From Paracoccaceae bacterium (GTDB lineage Bacteria > Pseudomonadota > Alphaproteobacteria > Rhodobacterales > Rhodobacteraceae): 64,000 bases of DNA. This document shows positions 36,704-45,749 of the stretch, one piece after another. Position numbers and translations under genes: made by a program. The DNA is taken from the NCBI GenBank assembly GCA_026989055.1, contig JALSKC010000021.1, positions 1-64,000 on the forward strand, in the 5' to 3' direction. Position 1 is the stretch's first letter, and the number at the start of each line of letters is the position of its first letter. The notes beneath the pieces were generated by a model. It did no database searches, was not told the origin of the DNA, and worked only from the letters and a program-made list of their open reading frames with translations.

Positions 36704-37201
36704 CTAGTTCAGAACGAATTCCATGACGAGCAGGTCGCGAACCCGTCCCTCGCCGGTGACGACCTGTATGCGCCGGAGCATCTGCGCCCGCAGGCGCACG
36801 AGCGCGGTCTTGCGTTCCAGTTCGCCGGTCTCGATGGCGCGCAGATACCCGTTCAGGACATCGACGATCCGCGGCATCAGCTGGGCGACGTCCGGCTCGG
36901 CCTCCTTTTCGACCTCGAGCTGTGCCCGGAACCGGAGGTGCCGCTTGAGATTTCCGCTGCCGATGTTGATCACGAGCGGGGGAACCTCGATGAATGCGAC
37001 ATCCGGCAACGGCCCGGCCTTCTCGGCCTTTTCCGGCTCCGATTCGGCCTTCTCCTCTCCGGCCGAACCGAGAATCAGCCCGCTCCACGCTGCATAGAAC
37101 CCTCCGCCGCCGAGCGCGAGCGCCAGAATCAACCCGATCAGCAAGGGCTTTCCGGCCCCTTTCTTCGGCGGTTCTTCCGTTTCCTGTTCTTCCTCGGCCA
37201 T
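36704..37201 (-). CDS. fliL: Flagellar basal body-associated protein FliL
   Basis: 165 residues. A short cytoplasmic, acidic N terminus, one membrane segment (about 17-38, PLLIGLILALALGGGGFYAAW), an Ala/Glu linker and the periplasmic FliL domain (VINIGSGNLKRHLRFRAQLEV ... VLRLRAQMLRRIQVVTGEGRVRDLLV in parts). FliL surrounds the MotAB stator. First gene of the leftward operon; its start lies 121 bases from fliF across a CtrA-like site. Confidence 0.9.
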   Translation of the reverse strand: MAEEEQETEEPPKKGAGKPLLIGLILALALGGGGFYAAWSGLILGSAGEEKAESEPEKAEKAGPLPDVAFIEVPPLVINIGSGNLKRHLRFRAQLEVEKEAEPDVAQLMPRIVDVLNGYLRAIETGELERKTALVRLRAQMLRRIQVVTGEGRVRDLLVMEFVLN

Positions 37202-37245
37202 GACGCCCGTCCCTTGCGTTCGGGCAAGCTATAACCACGACTTGG

Positions 37246-37260
37246 CTAACCGATTGTTAA
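37246..37260. promoter_or_regulatory. Candidate CtrA site in the divergent fliL/fliF promoter region (CTAA-N7-TTAA)
   Basis: CTAACCGATTGTTAA (reverse: TTAA-CAATCGG-TTAG) matches the CtrA consensus at 7 of 8 defined bases with exact N7 spacing, between the starts of fliL and fliF. It could control both operons. Confidence 0.6.
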
Positions 37261-37322
37261 GGCTGTTCGACCAATGCTGGGCCGACGAAACGGGCAGAAG
37301 CCCAGATCCGAAGGAACCGGCC

Positions 37323-38957
37323 GTGCAGCACCTGCTTTCCGTGTGGTCCGCACTCGACAACCGCAAGCGCATGATCGTCGGCCTTGCAACGGTCGCCATG
37401 TTCGCGACCGTCATCGCCCTGTCGCGGGCCGCCACGCAACCGTCCATGGCGCTGCTGTATTCCGGGCTGGAACCGGCCGCATCGGGTGAAATCGTCCAGG
37501 CGCTGGAACAGCAGAACGTCGCCTACGAAGTCCGGGGCGATGCGATCTTCGTGGAAGCGGGGCAGCGGGACCAGCTGCGGATGATACTCGCCGGCAGAGG
37601 GCTTCCGGCCAATAACGGCAAGGGTTACGAACTGCTCGATTCGCTGTCCGGATTCGGAACCACGGCCCAGATGTTCGATGCCGCCTACTGGCGCGCCAAG
37701 GAGGGCGAGCTGGCACGCACCATCGTTGCCAGCCCGCTGTTCAGCAAGGCGCGGGTGCATATCTCGAACACCCCCTCCACCCCCTTCCAGCGCGGCACGA
37801 CACCGACGGCCTCGGTCACGGTCACCGCAAGCGGACCGTTGAACGCGGCCAATGCGAGAGCGCTCAAGTATCTGGTTGCATCGGCCGTTTCGGGCATGTC
37901 GCCTGCCGATGTCGCCATCATCGACGGCCGCAACGGTATCGTGGTTCAGGACAACGGCCCGGGCGAGGGCAGCAGCCCGACCGGCGACCGTGCCCAGGAA
38001 CTGAAGCGCAATATCGAACGTCTGCTCGAAGCAAGAGTCGGAGCGGGAAATGCCGTCGTGGAAGTCAGCATCGAAACCTCGACCGAAAGCGAAACCCTGT
38101 TCGAGCGACGGATAGACCCGGACAGCCGCGTCGTCATCAGCGCCCGGAAGGAAGAAACCAGCAACAGCGCCAGCGACAGCGGAACCGGTGGGGTAACCGT
38201 GGCGAGCAATCTGCCGCAGGGCGAAACCGGCGCCCCCGGAAGCAGCTCGTCGAGCGAAGCCACCGAAACCCGGGAAACCATCAACTACGAAGTCTCCGAA
38301 ACGACCCGGGAGCTGTCGCGACAACCCGGCACCATACAGAGAATCTCGGTGGCGGTCCTGATCAATCAGCTGCGTTCGGTCGACCCGGATACGAATGCCG
38401 AAACATGGGCTGCGCGCAGCGAGGAAGAGCTGGCCGCCCTGAAAGACCTCGTGGCCTCGGCGATCGGTTTCGATGCCGCCAGGGGCGACAGCGTGACCCT
38501 CAAGTCGATGCGGTTCACCCCGGCTCCGGAATCCGGAACCGTGGCCGAGGAAACCCTGCTGCAAACCCTGAACCTGGATCTGATGCGCCTGGCCCAGCTG
38601 GGGACCCTCTCCATCGTCTCGCTCGTGCTCGGGTTGTTCGTGATCAGGCCGATCCTGAGCACCCCTCCGCCCGCAGCCCTCCCCGCACCGCAACCGGCCG
38701 GCAGCCTGCCGGGAGTCTCGCCCGAATCATCAGGTGCCGTGGCCGCTCTCACCGGCGAGATCACAGAGCCACCCACCCCGACAGAAGGCCTGCCGCTCGC
38801 CGGCGACATGGATGCCGGCCGACCCGCATCGGACACGCCAGGCACCACCGGCGAGGAAGATCCGGTGCAGCGCCTGCGTGACATGATCGCCGAACGCGAG
38901 GAGGAAACGGTCGAGATCCTTCGCAGCTGGATCGACGGAGAAGAGGAGACCGTCTGA
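37323..38957 (+). CDS. fliF: Flagellar MS-ring protein FliF
   Basis: 544 residues from a GTG at 37323, preceded by AAGGA; homologues begin at this VQHLLSVWSALDNRKR. An in-frame ATG at 37200 is rejected because the region upstream holds the promoter. Two membrane segments (about 20-40 and 430-450) flank the ring-building motifs (SMALLYSGLEP; QNVAYEVRG; ARVHISNTPSTPF). The C terminus ends in an acidic FliG-binding tail. It overlaps fliH by one base (TGATG). Confidence 0.93.
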   Translation: MQHLLSVWSALDNRKRMIVGLATVAMFATVIALSRAATQPSMALLYSGLEPAASGEIVQALEQQNVAYEVRGDAIFVEAGQRDQLRMILAGRGLPANNGKGYELLDSLSGFGTTAQMFDAAYWRAKEGELARTIVASPLFSKARVHISNTPSTPFQRGTTPTASVTVTASGPLNAANARALKYLVASAVSGMSPADVAIIDGRNGIVVQDNGPGEGSSPTGDRAQELKRNIERLLEARVGAGNAVVEVSIETSTESETLFERRIDPDSRVVISARKEETSNSASDSGTGGVTVASNLPQGETGAPGSSSSSEATETRETINYEVSETTRELSRQPGTIQRISVAVLINQLRSVDPDTNAETWAARSEEELAALKDLVASAIGFDAARGDSVTLKSMRFTPAPESGTVAEETLLQTLNLDLMRLAQLGTLSIVSLVLGLFVIRPILSTPPPAALPAPQPAGSLPGVSPESSGAVAALTGEITEPPTPTEGLPLAGDMDAGRPASDTPGTTGEEDPVQRLRDMIAEREEETVEILRSWIDGEEETV

Positions 38958-39583
38958 TGGCAAATGTACTCGCACTCGAAGAGTTTTCCACAGCCGGGCC
39001 GGAGCCGCTCGCACCGGAATCCCCAAGCACGGGCGGCATGGGAAGCGGCCCCGAAAATCCGGATACTGAAGCAGCACGCGCCGCCGGTTACGAACAAGGC
39101 TATGCCGCAGGGTGGGACGATGCCACCCGCGCCGCACAGGAAGAACAGGAAAGGATCGGGACCGAATTTGCACACAACCTGCTTGATCTGAACTTCACCT
39201 TTCACGAAGCGCGCAGCCATGTCATCTGTTCTGTCATGCCCGTGCTCGAAGCCGCCATGTGCAAGCTTCTGCCAGAGGCTGTCTCGGCCCATCTTGCCGA
39301 TATTGTCTCCGAACATCTGGAACCCCTGCTCGAACAGGCCGCCGACCGTCCGATCCTGATCGCGGTTGCGCCGCAAAATCGCACTCTCCTGGAACCGCTT
39401 CTCAAAAGCGCCGGGCCCCATCCGTTCGAGCTTTCCGAAGAACCGAGTCTCGGCCCGGGGCAGGTCCGGCTGCAGTCCGGCGACACCGAACGCTTCATCG
39501 ACCTGGACGAAGCCATGAACACCATCCGACGCGCCTTGCAAACCATCGACATCGAAAACAGGGAAGCATTTTCGAATGGCTGA
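38957..39583 (+). CDS. fliH: FliH-like flagellar export ATPase regulator
   Basis: 208 residues. A glycine/alanine-patterned middle (ARAAGYEQGYAAGWDDATRAAQEEQ) is typical of FliH, followed by a C-terminal domain with LAPLLEQ-like helices and FELSEEPSLGPGQVRL. FliH inhibits and targets the FliI ATPase. Overlaps fliF and fliN. The sequence is divergent; order fliF-fliH-fliN-fliP supports the name. Confidence 0.75.
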   Translation: MANVLALEEFSTAGPEPLAPESPSTGGMGSGPENPDTEAARAAGYEQGYAAGWDDATRAAQEEQERIGTEFAHNLLDLNFTFHEARSHVICSVMPVLEAAMCKLLPEAVSAHLADIVSEHLEPLLEQAADRPILIAVAPQNRTLLEPLLKSAGPHPFELSEEPSLGPGQVRLQSGDTERFIDLDEAMNTIRRALQTIDIENREAFSNG

Positions 39584-39881
39584 CACTCCCGAAGAAACCG
39601 CCCCCCAGGAACCCGGCCCAGATCCGGTCAACGGCCCTTTCAGCCATGTTCCGATAGAGGTGATCATTTCCGTCGGCAAGGCGCGTCCGATGGTGGGTGA
39701 ACTCCTGCAGCTGCGCGGAAATTCCGTCCTGGCGCTGGACCAGAAGGTTTCGGATCCGGTGGAGCTTTACGTGGGGAGCCAGCTGATCGCACGCGGCACT
39801 CTCGAAGAGCTGGAGGGCGGGGAAGATGGCCAGCTTGCCGTGCGCCTGACCGAAGTGGCCTCGCGGCCGGAGCCGAGATGA
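39576..39881 (+). CDS. fliN: Flagellar motor switch protein FliN
   Basis: 101 residues, a compact SpoA/FliN domain: IEVIISVGKARPMVGELLQLRGNSVLAL, then VELYVGSQLIARGTLEEL. It forms the base of the C-ring with FliM and FliG, neither of which is in this window. Overlaps fliH by 8 bases and fliP by 4. Confidence 0.92.
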   Translation: MADTPEETAPQEPGPDPVNGPFSHVPIEVIISVGKARPMVGELLQLRGNSVLALDQKVSDPVELYVGSQLIARGTLEELEGGEDGQLAVRLTEVASRPEPR

Positions 39882-40645
39882 ACCACACCCGAACACCGGG
39901 CCGGGAAAGCCGGCTGATCGGGATTCTCCTTGCGGCCGTGACCTTCCTGCTCCTGGATGTCAACAGCATCCGGGCCCAGGGAATCGAGATCTCGATCGGA
40001 GGAGAGGGCTCCCTGGCCCAGAGCAGCATCCAGCTGATCGTCCTGATCACCCTGCTCAGCCTCGTGCCGGGGCTGGCGATCATGATCACCTGCTTCCCCT
40101 TTCTGGTAACCGTCCTGTCGATCCTGCGTCAGGCGATCGGCCTGCAGCAGTCTCCCCCGAACATGCTGATCGTGAGCCTCGCCCTGTTTCTCACCTTCTT
40201 CATCATGGAGCCGGTCTTCACCGCCGCCTGGGAACAGGGCCTGCGCCCGTTCAGCGATGGCGAAATGGCCTTGCCTCAGGCTTTCCGGGAAGCGATGGCC
40301 CCCTTCCGGAGCTTCATGGCGGGGCGAACCGACAGCGAGACATTCGCCATCCTGGCCGAGCTTCGTCCGGAACGGACAGGCGGCGCAGCGCTTGCCCCCG
40401 ATGCCCCGCTTTCCCTGCTGATTCCATCCTTCCTGCTGAGCGAGATCGAGCGGGCCTTCCAGATCGGCTTTCTGATCTACCTTCCGTTTCTTGTCATAGA
40501 TCTTGTTGTTGCTGCCGTCCTCATGTCGATGGGGATGATGATGGTTCCGCCGGCAGTCGTGTCGCTGCCGTTCAAGCTCGCCTTCTTCGTCGTCGCCGAC
40601 GGCTGGAGCCTGATTTCGGAAGCTCTGGTCAGAAGCTATTTCTGA
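39878..40645 (+). CDS. fliP: Flagellar type III export gate protein FliP
   Basis: 255 residues with a signal-like N-terminal membrane segment, then SLVPGLAIMITCFPFLVTVLSILRQAIGLQQSPPN (in part) as the FliP core and FLLSEIERAFQIGFLIYLPFLVIDLVVA at the C-terminal hairpin. It forms the export pore with FliQ and FliR. Last gene of the rightward operon; fliQ/fliR are not in the window. Confidence 0.94.
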   Translation: MNHTRTPGRESRLIGILLAAVTFLLLDVNSIRAQGIEISIGGEGSLAQSSIQLIVLITLLSLVPGLAIMITCFPFLVTVLSILRQAIGLQQSPPNMLIVSLALFLTFFIMEPVFTAAWEQGLRPFSDGEMALPQAFREAMAPFRSFMAGRTDSETFAILAELRPERTGGAALAPDAPLSLLIPSFLLSEIERAFQIGFLIYLPFLVIDLVVAAVLMSMGMMMVPPAVVSLPFKLAFFVVADGWSLISEALVRSYF

Positions 40646-40650
40646 GCTCC

Positions 40651-40704
40651 CCTCCCGGAAGCATTCCTGCCGCGCCCGCCACCGGGATTTTCCGCTTCCG
40701 GAGG
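40651..40704. terminator. Hairpin between convergent fliP and the amidotransferase gene
   Basis: CCTCCCGGAAGC (40651-40662) and GCTTCCGGAGG (40694-40704) pair with one bulged C, and a loop of about 31 bases. Probably a shared terminator; there is no strong T-run on either side. Confidence 0.35.
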
Positions 40705-40706
40705 TC

Positions 40707-41426
40707 TCAGAACCGGCGATTCCGCTCCAGGATCAGATGTGCCAGCCAGCTATCGGAAGCAGCTGCCGACAGGCCGCCCAGGGCACGATCGACGTCTTCC
40801 GGCGGCAGGGGAGATCCGCGGCGCATCTGCAGAAGGTCCGCCAGGAACGGTGCCGAGAACTCGGGGTGCGCCTGAACCGTCAGCGCGAAGCCGGGATAGA
40901 GCAGGGCCGCATGTTCGCAGAAATCCGACCGGGCGATGCAGCGGGCCTCGGCCGGGGCCTCGGTCACCTGATCCTGGTGGAAGGCATGCAGCCGGATCAC
41001 CCCCGGCGCCGGCCCAAGCCGCTCCCGGGGCCAGGAAAGCGGCGCGTATTCATGCAGCCCGAGCCCCCATCCCTTCGAAGATTTCTCCACCTGTCCGCCC
41101 AGCGCGCGGGCAATGATCTGGTGACCGAAACAGATCCCGATCATCCGGCTTCCGGCCGCGCGCGCCGCACGGATGAACCCTTCCAGCGGCGGAATCCAGG
41201 CATGATCTTCATAAACCGCGCATTTCGAACCGGTTATGACCCAGAGATCCTTTTCAAGGGGCGAGTCGGGCAGGGCATTCTCCAGCACCGGGTAGCTTTC
41301 GTGCCGACCGGCGGGAAGCCCCAGCCAGCACGCGACCATCGCCGGATAATCCCCGTACCGCCGCGCCAGCTCCTCCGGCGGGCGGCCGGTTTCCAGAATT
41401 CCGACTTGCAGGACATCTTCTGCCAC
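40707..41426 (-). CDS. Class I glutamine amidotransferase of the polyamine locus
   Basis: 239 residues. The catalytic cysteine is in GICFGHQIIARALGG and the histidine-glutamate pair in QAHPEFS, so the amidotransferase triad is complete. It is 15 bases after a glutamine-synthetase-like gene. In such loci an enzyme of this class can hydrolyse gamma-glutamyl amides (the PuuD step frees GABA from gamma-glutamyl-GABA), though PuuD proper belongs to a different subfamily. Role inferred from the neighbourhood. Confidence 0.8.
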   Translation of the reverse strand: MAEDVLQVGILETGRPPEELARRYGDYPAMVACWLGLPAGRHESYPVLENALPDSPLEKDLWVITGSKCAVYEDHAWIPPLEGFIRAARAAGSRMIGICFGHQIIARALGGQVEKSSKGWGLGLHEYAPLSWPRERLGPAPGVIRLHAFHQDQVTEAPAEARCIARSDFCEHAALLYPGFALTVQAHPEFSAPFLADLLQMRRGSPLPPEDVDRALGGLSAAASDSWLAHLILERNRRF

Positions 41427-41441
41427 GAGCTTCCCCAGAGT

Positions 41442-42794
41442 TCAGAGCCGGCCGAGGTAATATTCGTATTCCGTTGCCGAGATTTCCGCCGTCAGCGTCG
41501 CGATCTCGTCGCGCCGAACCGCGACATACAGATCCCGGTAGCGTTTGCCAAACAGGTTTTCGGCAAGGGTGGAATCCGCCAGGCGCTCGACCGCGCAGCT
41601 CCAGTCATGGGTCAGCCGCGGGGCCTTCTCGGGGGCGCCTTCCTCCACCGCCGGGGGCGGCGAAAGCCGGTTCTCGAGCCCGTGCAGCACCCCCCCCAGG
41701 ATCGCCGCCACCGCAAGGTAGGGGTTCACGTCGGCCCCGCAGATACGGTGTTCCAGCCGGGCCGCCGGGCCGCTGACCTCGGGCAGCCGAACGGCCGCGG
41801 CGCGATTGTCGTGCCCCCAGTTCACCTGCGAAGGGGCAAAGCTGTTCACCTGGAAGCGCCGGTAGGAATTCATGTGCGGGGCGAAGATCGCCTGCAGCTC
41901 CACCATGCTGTCGAGCACGCCGGCCACCGCATGGAGCAGCGTTTCCGAAGGGGCGTCGCCGCCATCGAATACATTCGCTCCGGAGCTGTCGCGCAGGGAG
42001 ACGTGAACATGCATGCCGTTTCCCGGCTCCCGCGCGTAGGGCTTGGCCATGAAGGTAGCCTCGTAGCCGTGGCGGGCAACCACACCGCGCACCAGCCTGC
42101 GAAAGAGCAGGGCCGTGTCCGCCGCCTCGAGCGCGTCATCGGTGTGATGAAAGTTGATCTCGAACTGCCCGGGGCCGAATTCGGCGGTCAGGGTGTCTGT
42201 CACCAGCCCCTGGCTCTGCGCGGCGGCGCGAATTTCCGCCAGCATGGGGGCAAAGCGTGACAGCACCTCGAGATCGTAGTTCTGCGCATCGGGCAGCCGC
42301 TCCGGCGGGGTCGGCGCCTCGCGAGGCGCGCGCCGCGGTTTCACAACGTAGAACTCCAGCTCGGTCGCGATGACAGGCGTCAGGCCGCGCCTGCGGAACC
42401 GTTCGAGAACGCTTCGCAGAAGCTCCCGGCTCGACAGCGCGCTGATCTTCCGCCCGTCCTCTGCCATCTCCACCTGCAGCTGGGCAACATGGCCTTCCGC
42501 CCAGGGAACCGGCCGCAGGCTGCCGGGAACGGGCAGCAGGGTCCCGTCCGGGTCGCCGACCGCGATTCCCAGCCCGGTTTCCGGAGGTTCGCTGCCCATG
42601 ATGTTCGGCGCATAGGTCGAGAGCGGCAGCCGCACCGCCCCGTCGGCCAGCTTGTCGGCCCGCCCCCCGGGCAGCCACTTGCCGCGCAGGATCGCATTCA
42701 GATCGCACAGCATCAGTTCGAGCCTGTCGGGGGTGCCGTGCTCCCTGCAGTAGGCGGCATATTCCTTCCTGAAATCGCTCACCGGATCGCTCAC
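41442..42794 (-). CDS. Glutamine synthetase family protein 1 (gamma-glutamylpolyamine synthetase-like)
   Basis: 450 residues from a GTG at 42794 that overlaps the permease stop (GTGA). Beta-grasp N domain (LELMLCDLNAILRGKWLP) and a catalytic domain with the metal/ATP motifs ATELEFYVVK, GPGQFEINFHH and GNGMHVHVSLRD. These PuuA-like enzymes ligate glutamate to putrescine or other amines rather than to ammonia. It is last but one in the potFGHI operon. The amine substrate is inferred from the transporter. Confidence 0.85.
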   Translation of the reverse strand: MSDPVSDFRKEYAAYCREHGTPDRLELMLCDLNAILRGKWLPGGRADKLADGAVRLPLSTYAPNIMGSEPPETGLGIAVGDPDGTLLPVPGSLRPVPWAEGHVAQLQVEMAEDGRKISALSSRELLRSVLERFRRRGLTPVIATELEFYVVKPRRAPREAPTPPERLPDAQNYDLEVLSRFAPMLAEIRAAAQSQGLVTDTLTAEFGPGQFEINFHHTDDALEAADTALLFRRLVRGVVARHGYEATFMAKPYAREPGNGMHVHVSLRDSSGANVFDGGDAPSETLLHAVAGVLDSMVELQAIFAPHMNSYRRFQVNSFAPSQVNWGHDNRAAAVRLPEVSGPAARLEHRICGADVNPYLAVAAILGGVLHGLENRLSPPPAVEEGAPEKAPRLTHDWSCAVERLADSTLAENLFGKRYRDLYVAVRRDEIATLTAEISATEYEYYLGRL

Positions 42795-43609
42795 TGCCGA
42801 CGTGCCTTTCGTGCTTCGGCTTCCCTGCGCAGGATCGTGCGCTTGGAAACCAGTGCTGCCGAAACGACCCCGACCGTCACGATCAGGATCAGGATCGAGG
42901 ACAGGGCGTTGATTTCGGGGCTGACGCCGAGGCGGACGGCGGAAAAGATCTTGATCGGCAGCGTCGTCGATGACGGCCCCGCCGTGAACGAGGCGATCAC
43001 CAGGTCGTCGAGCGACAGGGTGAAGGCCAGAAGCCAGCCGGAGATCACGGCCGGTGCGATGATCGGCAGGGTCACCGAGCGGAAGGCGTCGAAGGGGGTG
43101 CAGCCCAGGTCGAGCGCAGCTTCCTCCAGCGAACGGTCGAAGCTCACCAGCCGGGCCGAGACCACGACCGATACATAGCACATGGAAAACGTGGTATGCG
43201 CAAGCACGATGGTCAGCACGCCGCGGTCCAGCCCGATCGCGATGAACAGCAGCAGCAGTGACAGCCCCGTGATCACCTCGGGCATCACCAGCGGGGCGTA
43301 GATCATGCCCGAGAACAGCGTGCGCCCCGGAAACCGCCCCGCCCGCACCAGCGCATAGGCGGCCATCGTTCCCAGCACCGTGGCCAGGGTCGAGGACAGA
43401 AGCGCAACCTTGAGCGTGACCCAGGCAGCCTTCAGGAATGCCTCGTTGCGCAGCAGCTCGCCATACCATTTCGTGGAGAACCCGGCCCAGACCGTTACCA
43501 GCCGCGAGGCGTTGAAGCTGTAGATGACCAGGATCACCATCGGCAGATACAGAAAGGCGAATCCCAGGGTGAGCGATGTCGCGTTGAACCAGGAAAAGCG
43601 GCGCGTCAC
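42791..43609 (-). CDS. Putrescine/spermidine ABC transporter permease PotI-like
   Basis: 272 residues with six membrane segments and the EAA loop (EEAALDLGCTPFDAFRSVTLPIIAPAV). Together with the PotH-like partner it forms the inner-membrane channel. Overlaps potH by 4 bases and the glutamine-synthetase-like gene by 4. Confidence 0.88.
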   Translation of the reverse strand: MTRRFSWFNATSLTLGFAFLYLPMVILVIYSFNASRLVTVWAGFSTKWYGELLRNEAFLKAAWVTLKVALLSSTLATVLGTMAAYALVRAGRFPGRTLFSGMIYAPLVMPEVITGLSLLLLFIAIGLDRGVLTIVLAHTTFSMCYVSVVVSARLVSFDRSLEEAALDLGCTPFDAFRSVTLPIIAPAVISGWLLAFTLSLDDLVIASFTAGPSSTTLPIKIFSAVRLGVSPEINALSSILILIVTVGVVSAALVSKRTILRREAEARKARRQ

Positions 43610-44502
43610 TGGTCCGCCTCCTGCTGTTTCTGCTCGTTGCGCTGGAACAGGATGATCGGGATCACCAGAACCAGCAGCAGAATCACCGCCACTGCCGAGG
43701 CAACCGGCCAGTCTCGGTTGGAAAAGAATTCTTCCCAGAGCACCTTTCCGATCATCAGCGTTTCCGATCCGCCAAGCAGCGACGGGATGACGAACTCGCC
43801 GATGGCCGGGATGAAGACCAGGAAGCAGCCGGCGATCACTCCGGGCCGGGACAGCGGCAGCGTCACCGTCCAGAAGGACGACAGCCGCGAACAGCCCAGA
43901 TCCTCGGCTGCTTCGAGCAGCGATTCGTCGAGCTTTTCCAGGGTGGCGTAGATCGGCAGGATCATGAACGGGAGATAGGTATAGACGATGCCGACATAGA
44001 CCGCAAAATTGGTGTTCAGCAGGGTCAGCGGTTCCGTGATCAGCCCGCTCCAGAGCAGGAGCTGGTTCAGGAACCCCTCATTGCTGAGGATCCCGATCCA
44101 GGCATAGACCCGGATCAGGAAGCTGGTCCAGAAGGGCAGGATCACCAGCATCATCAATGTCGGGCGCCATTCCGACGGCGCCCGGGACATGCCGTAGGCA
44201 ATGGGATAGCCCACCAGCAGGGTCAGCGCCGTCGAGAGCAGGGCGATCTTCAGGCTCGACAGATAGGCCCGCCAGTAAAGCTCGTCCTCGGTCAGGAAGA
44301 CGAAGTTCTCGAAATCGAGACCGGCGAAAAACTCCTTCACCCCTTCGAGGCCGGCAGACAGGTCGAGCGTCGGCACATAGGGAGGAATCGCCAGCGCGGC
44401 GTCGGAAAGCGAGATCTTGACCACGATGGCGAAAGGCACGAGAAAGAGCGCCAGAAGCCACAGATAGGGGATGGCGACGATCGCGATGCGGCGGATGCTC
44501 AT
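43606..44502 (-). CDS. Putrescine/spermidine ABC transporter permease PotH-like
   Basis: 298 residues, six membrane segments, an EAA loop (LLEAAEDLGCSRLSSFWTVTLPLSRPGVIAG in part). N-terminal region typical of PotH/PotB. Works with PotI, PotG and PotF homologues. Nine bases downstream of the ATPase gene. Confidence 0.88.
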   Translation of the reverse strand: MSIRRIAIVAIPYLWLLALFLVPFAIVVKISLSDAALAIPPYVPTLDLSAGLEGVKEFFAGLDFENFVFLTEDELYWRAYLSSLKIALLSTALTLLVGYPIAYGMSRAPSEWRPTLMMLVILPFWTSFLIRVYAWIGILSNEGFLNQLLLWSGLITEPLTLLNTNFAVYVGIVYTYLPFMILPIYATLEKLDESLLEAAEDLGCSRLSSFWTVTLPLSRPGVIAGCFLVFIPAIGEFVIPSLLGGSETLMIGKVLWEEFFSNRDWPVASAVAVILLLVLVIPIILFQRNEQKQQEADQ

Positions 44503-44511
44503 GCCTGCCCC

Positions 44512-45675
44512 CTAGCGCGTCAGGACGACGCCGGCGCTGTCCGTCCAGGACAGCCACACGGTATCTTCCCAGGAAAAACCACGCCGCGAAATCCGGCGGC
44601 TGTTGGCCGTCTGGGCCATGATCAGGTGCCCGTTCTCCAGCATCACGTGATAGGTCGAGATATTGCCGAGATAGGCAATGTCATGCACCCGCCCGCGAAA
44701 GGCATTTGCCGCCTGGGCCGGCCTTTCGGAGCTGATCGCCACCTTTTCCGGCCTGATTGCGAAATGCACCCGGGTTCCGGGGGCGAGACGCTCCTGGCTG
44801 GCGGCGATCAGCGGCGGCTGTCCCTCGGCCCAGTCGATCTCCACCCGGTTTTCTCCCTTCGGGCGGGCGGTTCCCTCGATCAGGTTCACATCGCCTATGA
44901 AGTCGGCGACATAGACGCTGTTCGGGCTTTCGTAGATCTCCGCCGGCGTGGCCACCTGCACGATCCGCCCCTCGTCCATCACGGCAACGCGGCTGGCCAC
45001 CGTCATCGCCTCTTCCTGATCATGGGTCACGATCACGAAGGTGGTGCCGGTGCGCTCCTGGATATCCATCAGCTCGAACTGGGTTTCCTGGCGCAGCTTC
45101 TTGTCGAGCGCGCCCAGGGGTTCGTCCAGCAGCAGCAGCTTGGGGGCCTTGGCCAGCGAACGGGCCAGGGCCACACGCTGGCGCTGGCCGCCCGAGATCT
45201 GGTGCGGCTTGCGGGTCGCGAAGCGCTCCAGCCGGGTCAGGCGGAGCATCTCCGCAACCCGCTCCTCGATCGCCTCGCGGCTCATCCGCGAGCGCTTCAG
45301 CCCGAAGGCGATGTTGTCGCGCACGCTCAGATGCGGAAACAGCGCATAGGACTGAAACATCATGTTCACCGGGCGCCTGTTGGGCGGCACCGGAACGATG
45401 TCCTGCCCGTCGAGCAGGATGGTGCCCCCGGTCGGGGCCTCGAAGCCCGCGAGCATGCGCATCAGGGTCGTCTTGCCGCAGCCCGAAGGGCCGAGCAGGG
45501 CAAAGAACTCACGCCGGTAGATATCCAGTGTCAGGTCGTCGATCGCGGTGAATTCGCCGAATTTCTTGGTGACCGAGAGGAACCGGATCAGCGGCCGTTC
45601 CTCCGGGTCGTTCCAGGGGGCGAACTCCCTGCTGGCCTGCTGGCTTGTGTCCTGCTGCGCGGCATCCGGGCTCAT
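44512..45675 (-). CDS. Polyamine ABC transporter ATP-binding protein PotG-like
   Basis: 387 residues from ATG 45675; the frame is open 102 bases further upstream but without family similarity. Walker A GPSGCGKTTLMRMLAG, signature ISGGQRQRVALARSL, Walker B LLLLDEPLGALD, switch HDQEEAM, and a C-terminal TOBE domain (RVHFAIRPEKVAIS ... DIAYLGNISTYHV). This is the PotA/PotG class. The permeases follow directly. Confidence 0.9.
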   Translation of the reverse strand: MSPDAAQQDTSQQASREFAPWNDPEERPLIRFLSVTKKFGEFTAIDDLTLDIYRREFFALLGPSGCGKTTLMRMLAGFEAPTGGTILLDGQDIVPVPPNRRPVNMMFQSYALFPHLSVRDNIAFGLKRSRMSREAIEERVAEMLRLTRLERFATRKPHQISGGQRQRVALARSLAKAPKLLLLDEPLGALDKKLRQETQFELMDIQERTGTTFVIVTHDQEEAMTVASRVAVMDEGRIVQVATPAEIYESPNSVYVADFIGDVNLIEGTARPKGENRVEIDWAEGQPPLIAASQERLAPGTRVHFAIRPEKVAISSERPAQAANAFRGRVHDIAYLGNISTYHVMLENGHLIMAQTANSRRISRRGFSWEDTVWLSWTDSAGVVLTR

Positions 45676-45710
45676 CTGTCCGCTCCAGGCTTCCGGAAGG
45701 CGGCGCCGCA

Positions 45711-45726
45711 CCCCGCACGGGCGGGG
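45711..45726. promoter_or_regulatory. Hairpin between potF and potG (probable attenuator)
   Basis: CCCCGC-ACGG-GCGGGG lies in the 74-base gap after the binding-protein gene. Such stems usually protect the upstream message or stop part of the transcripts, so the periplasmic binding protein is made in excess. A palindrome CTTCCGGAAG lies at 45690-45699, close to the potG start. Confidence 0.4.
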
Positions 45727-45749
45727 GGCGGTCGTCCTTTGCGGGCGAT

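Noticed and set aside
37200-37322. Upstream ATG start of fliF
   Set aside because: The added residues are not family-like and would be encoded over the divergent promoter and CtrA-like site. The GTG at 37323 has a ribosome site and matches homologues.
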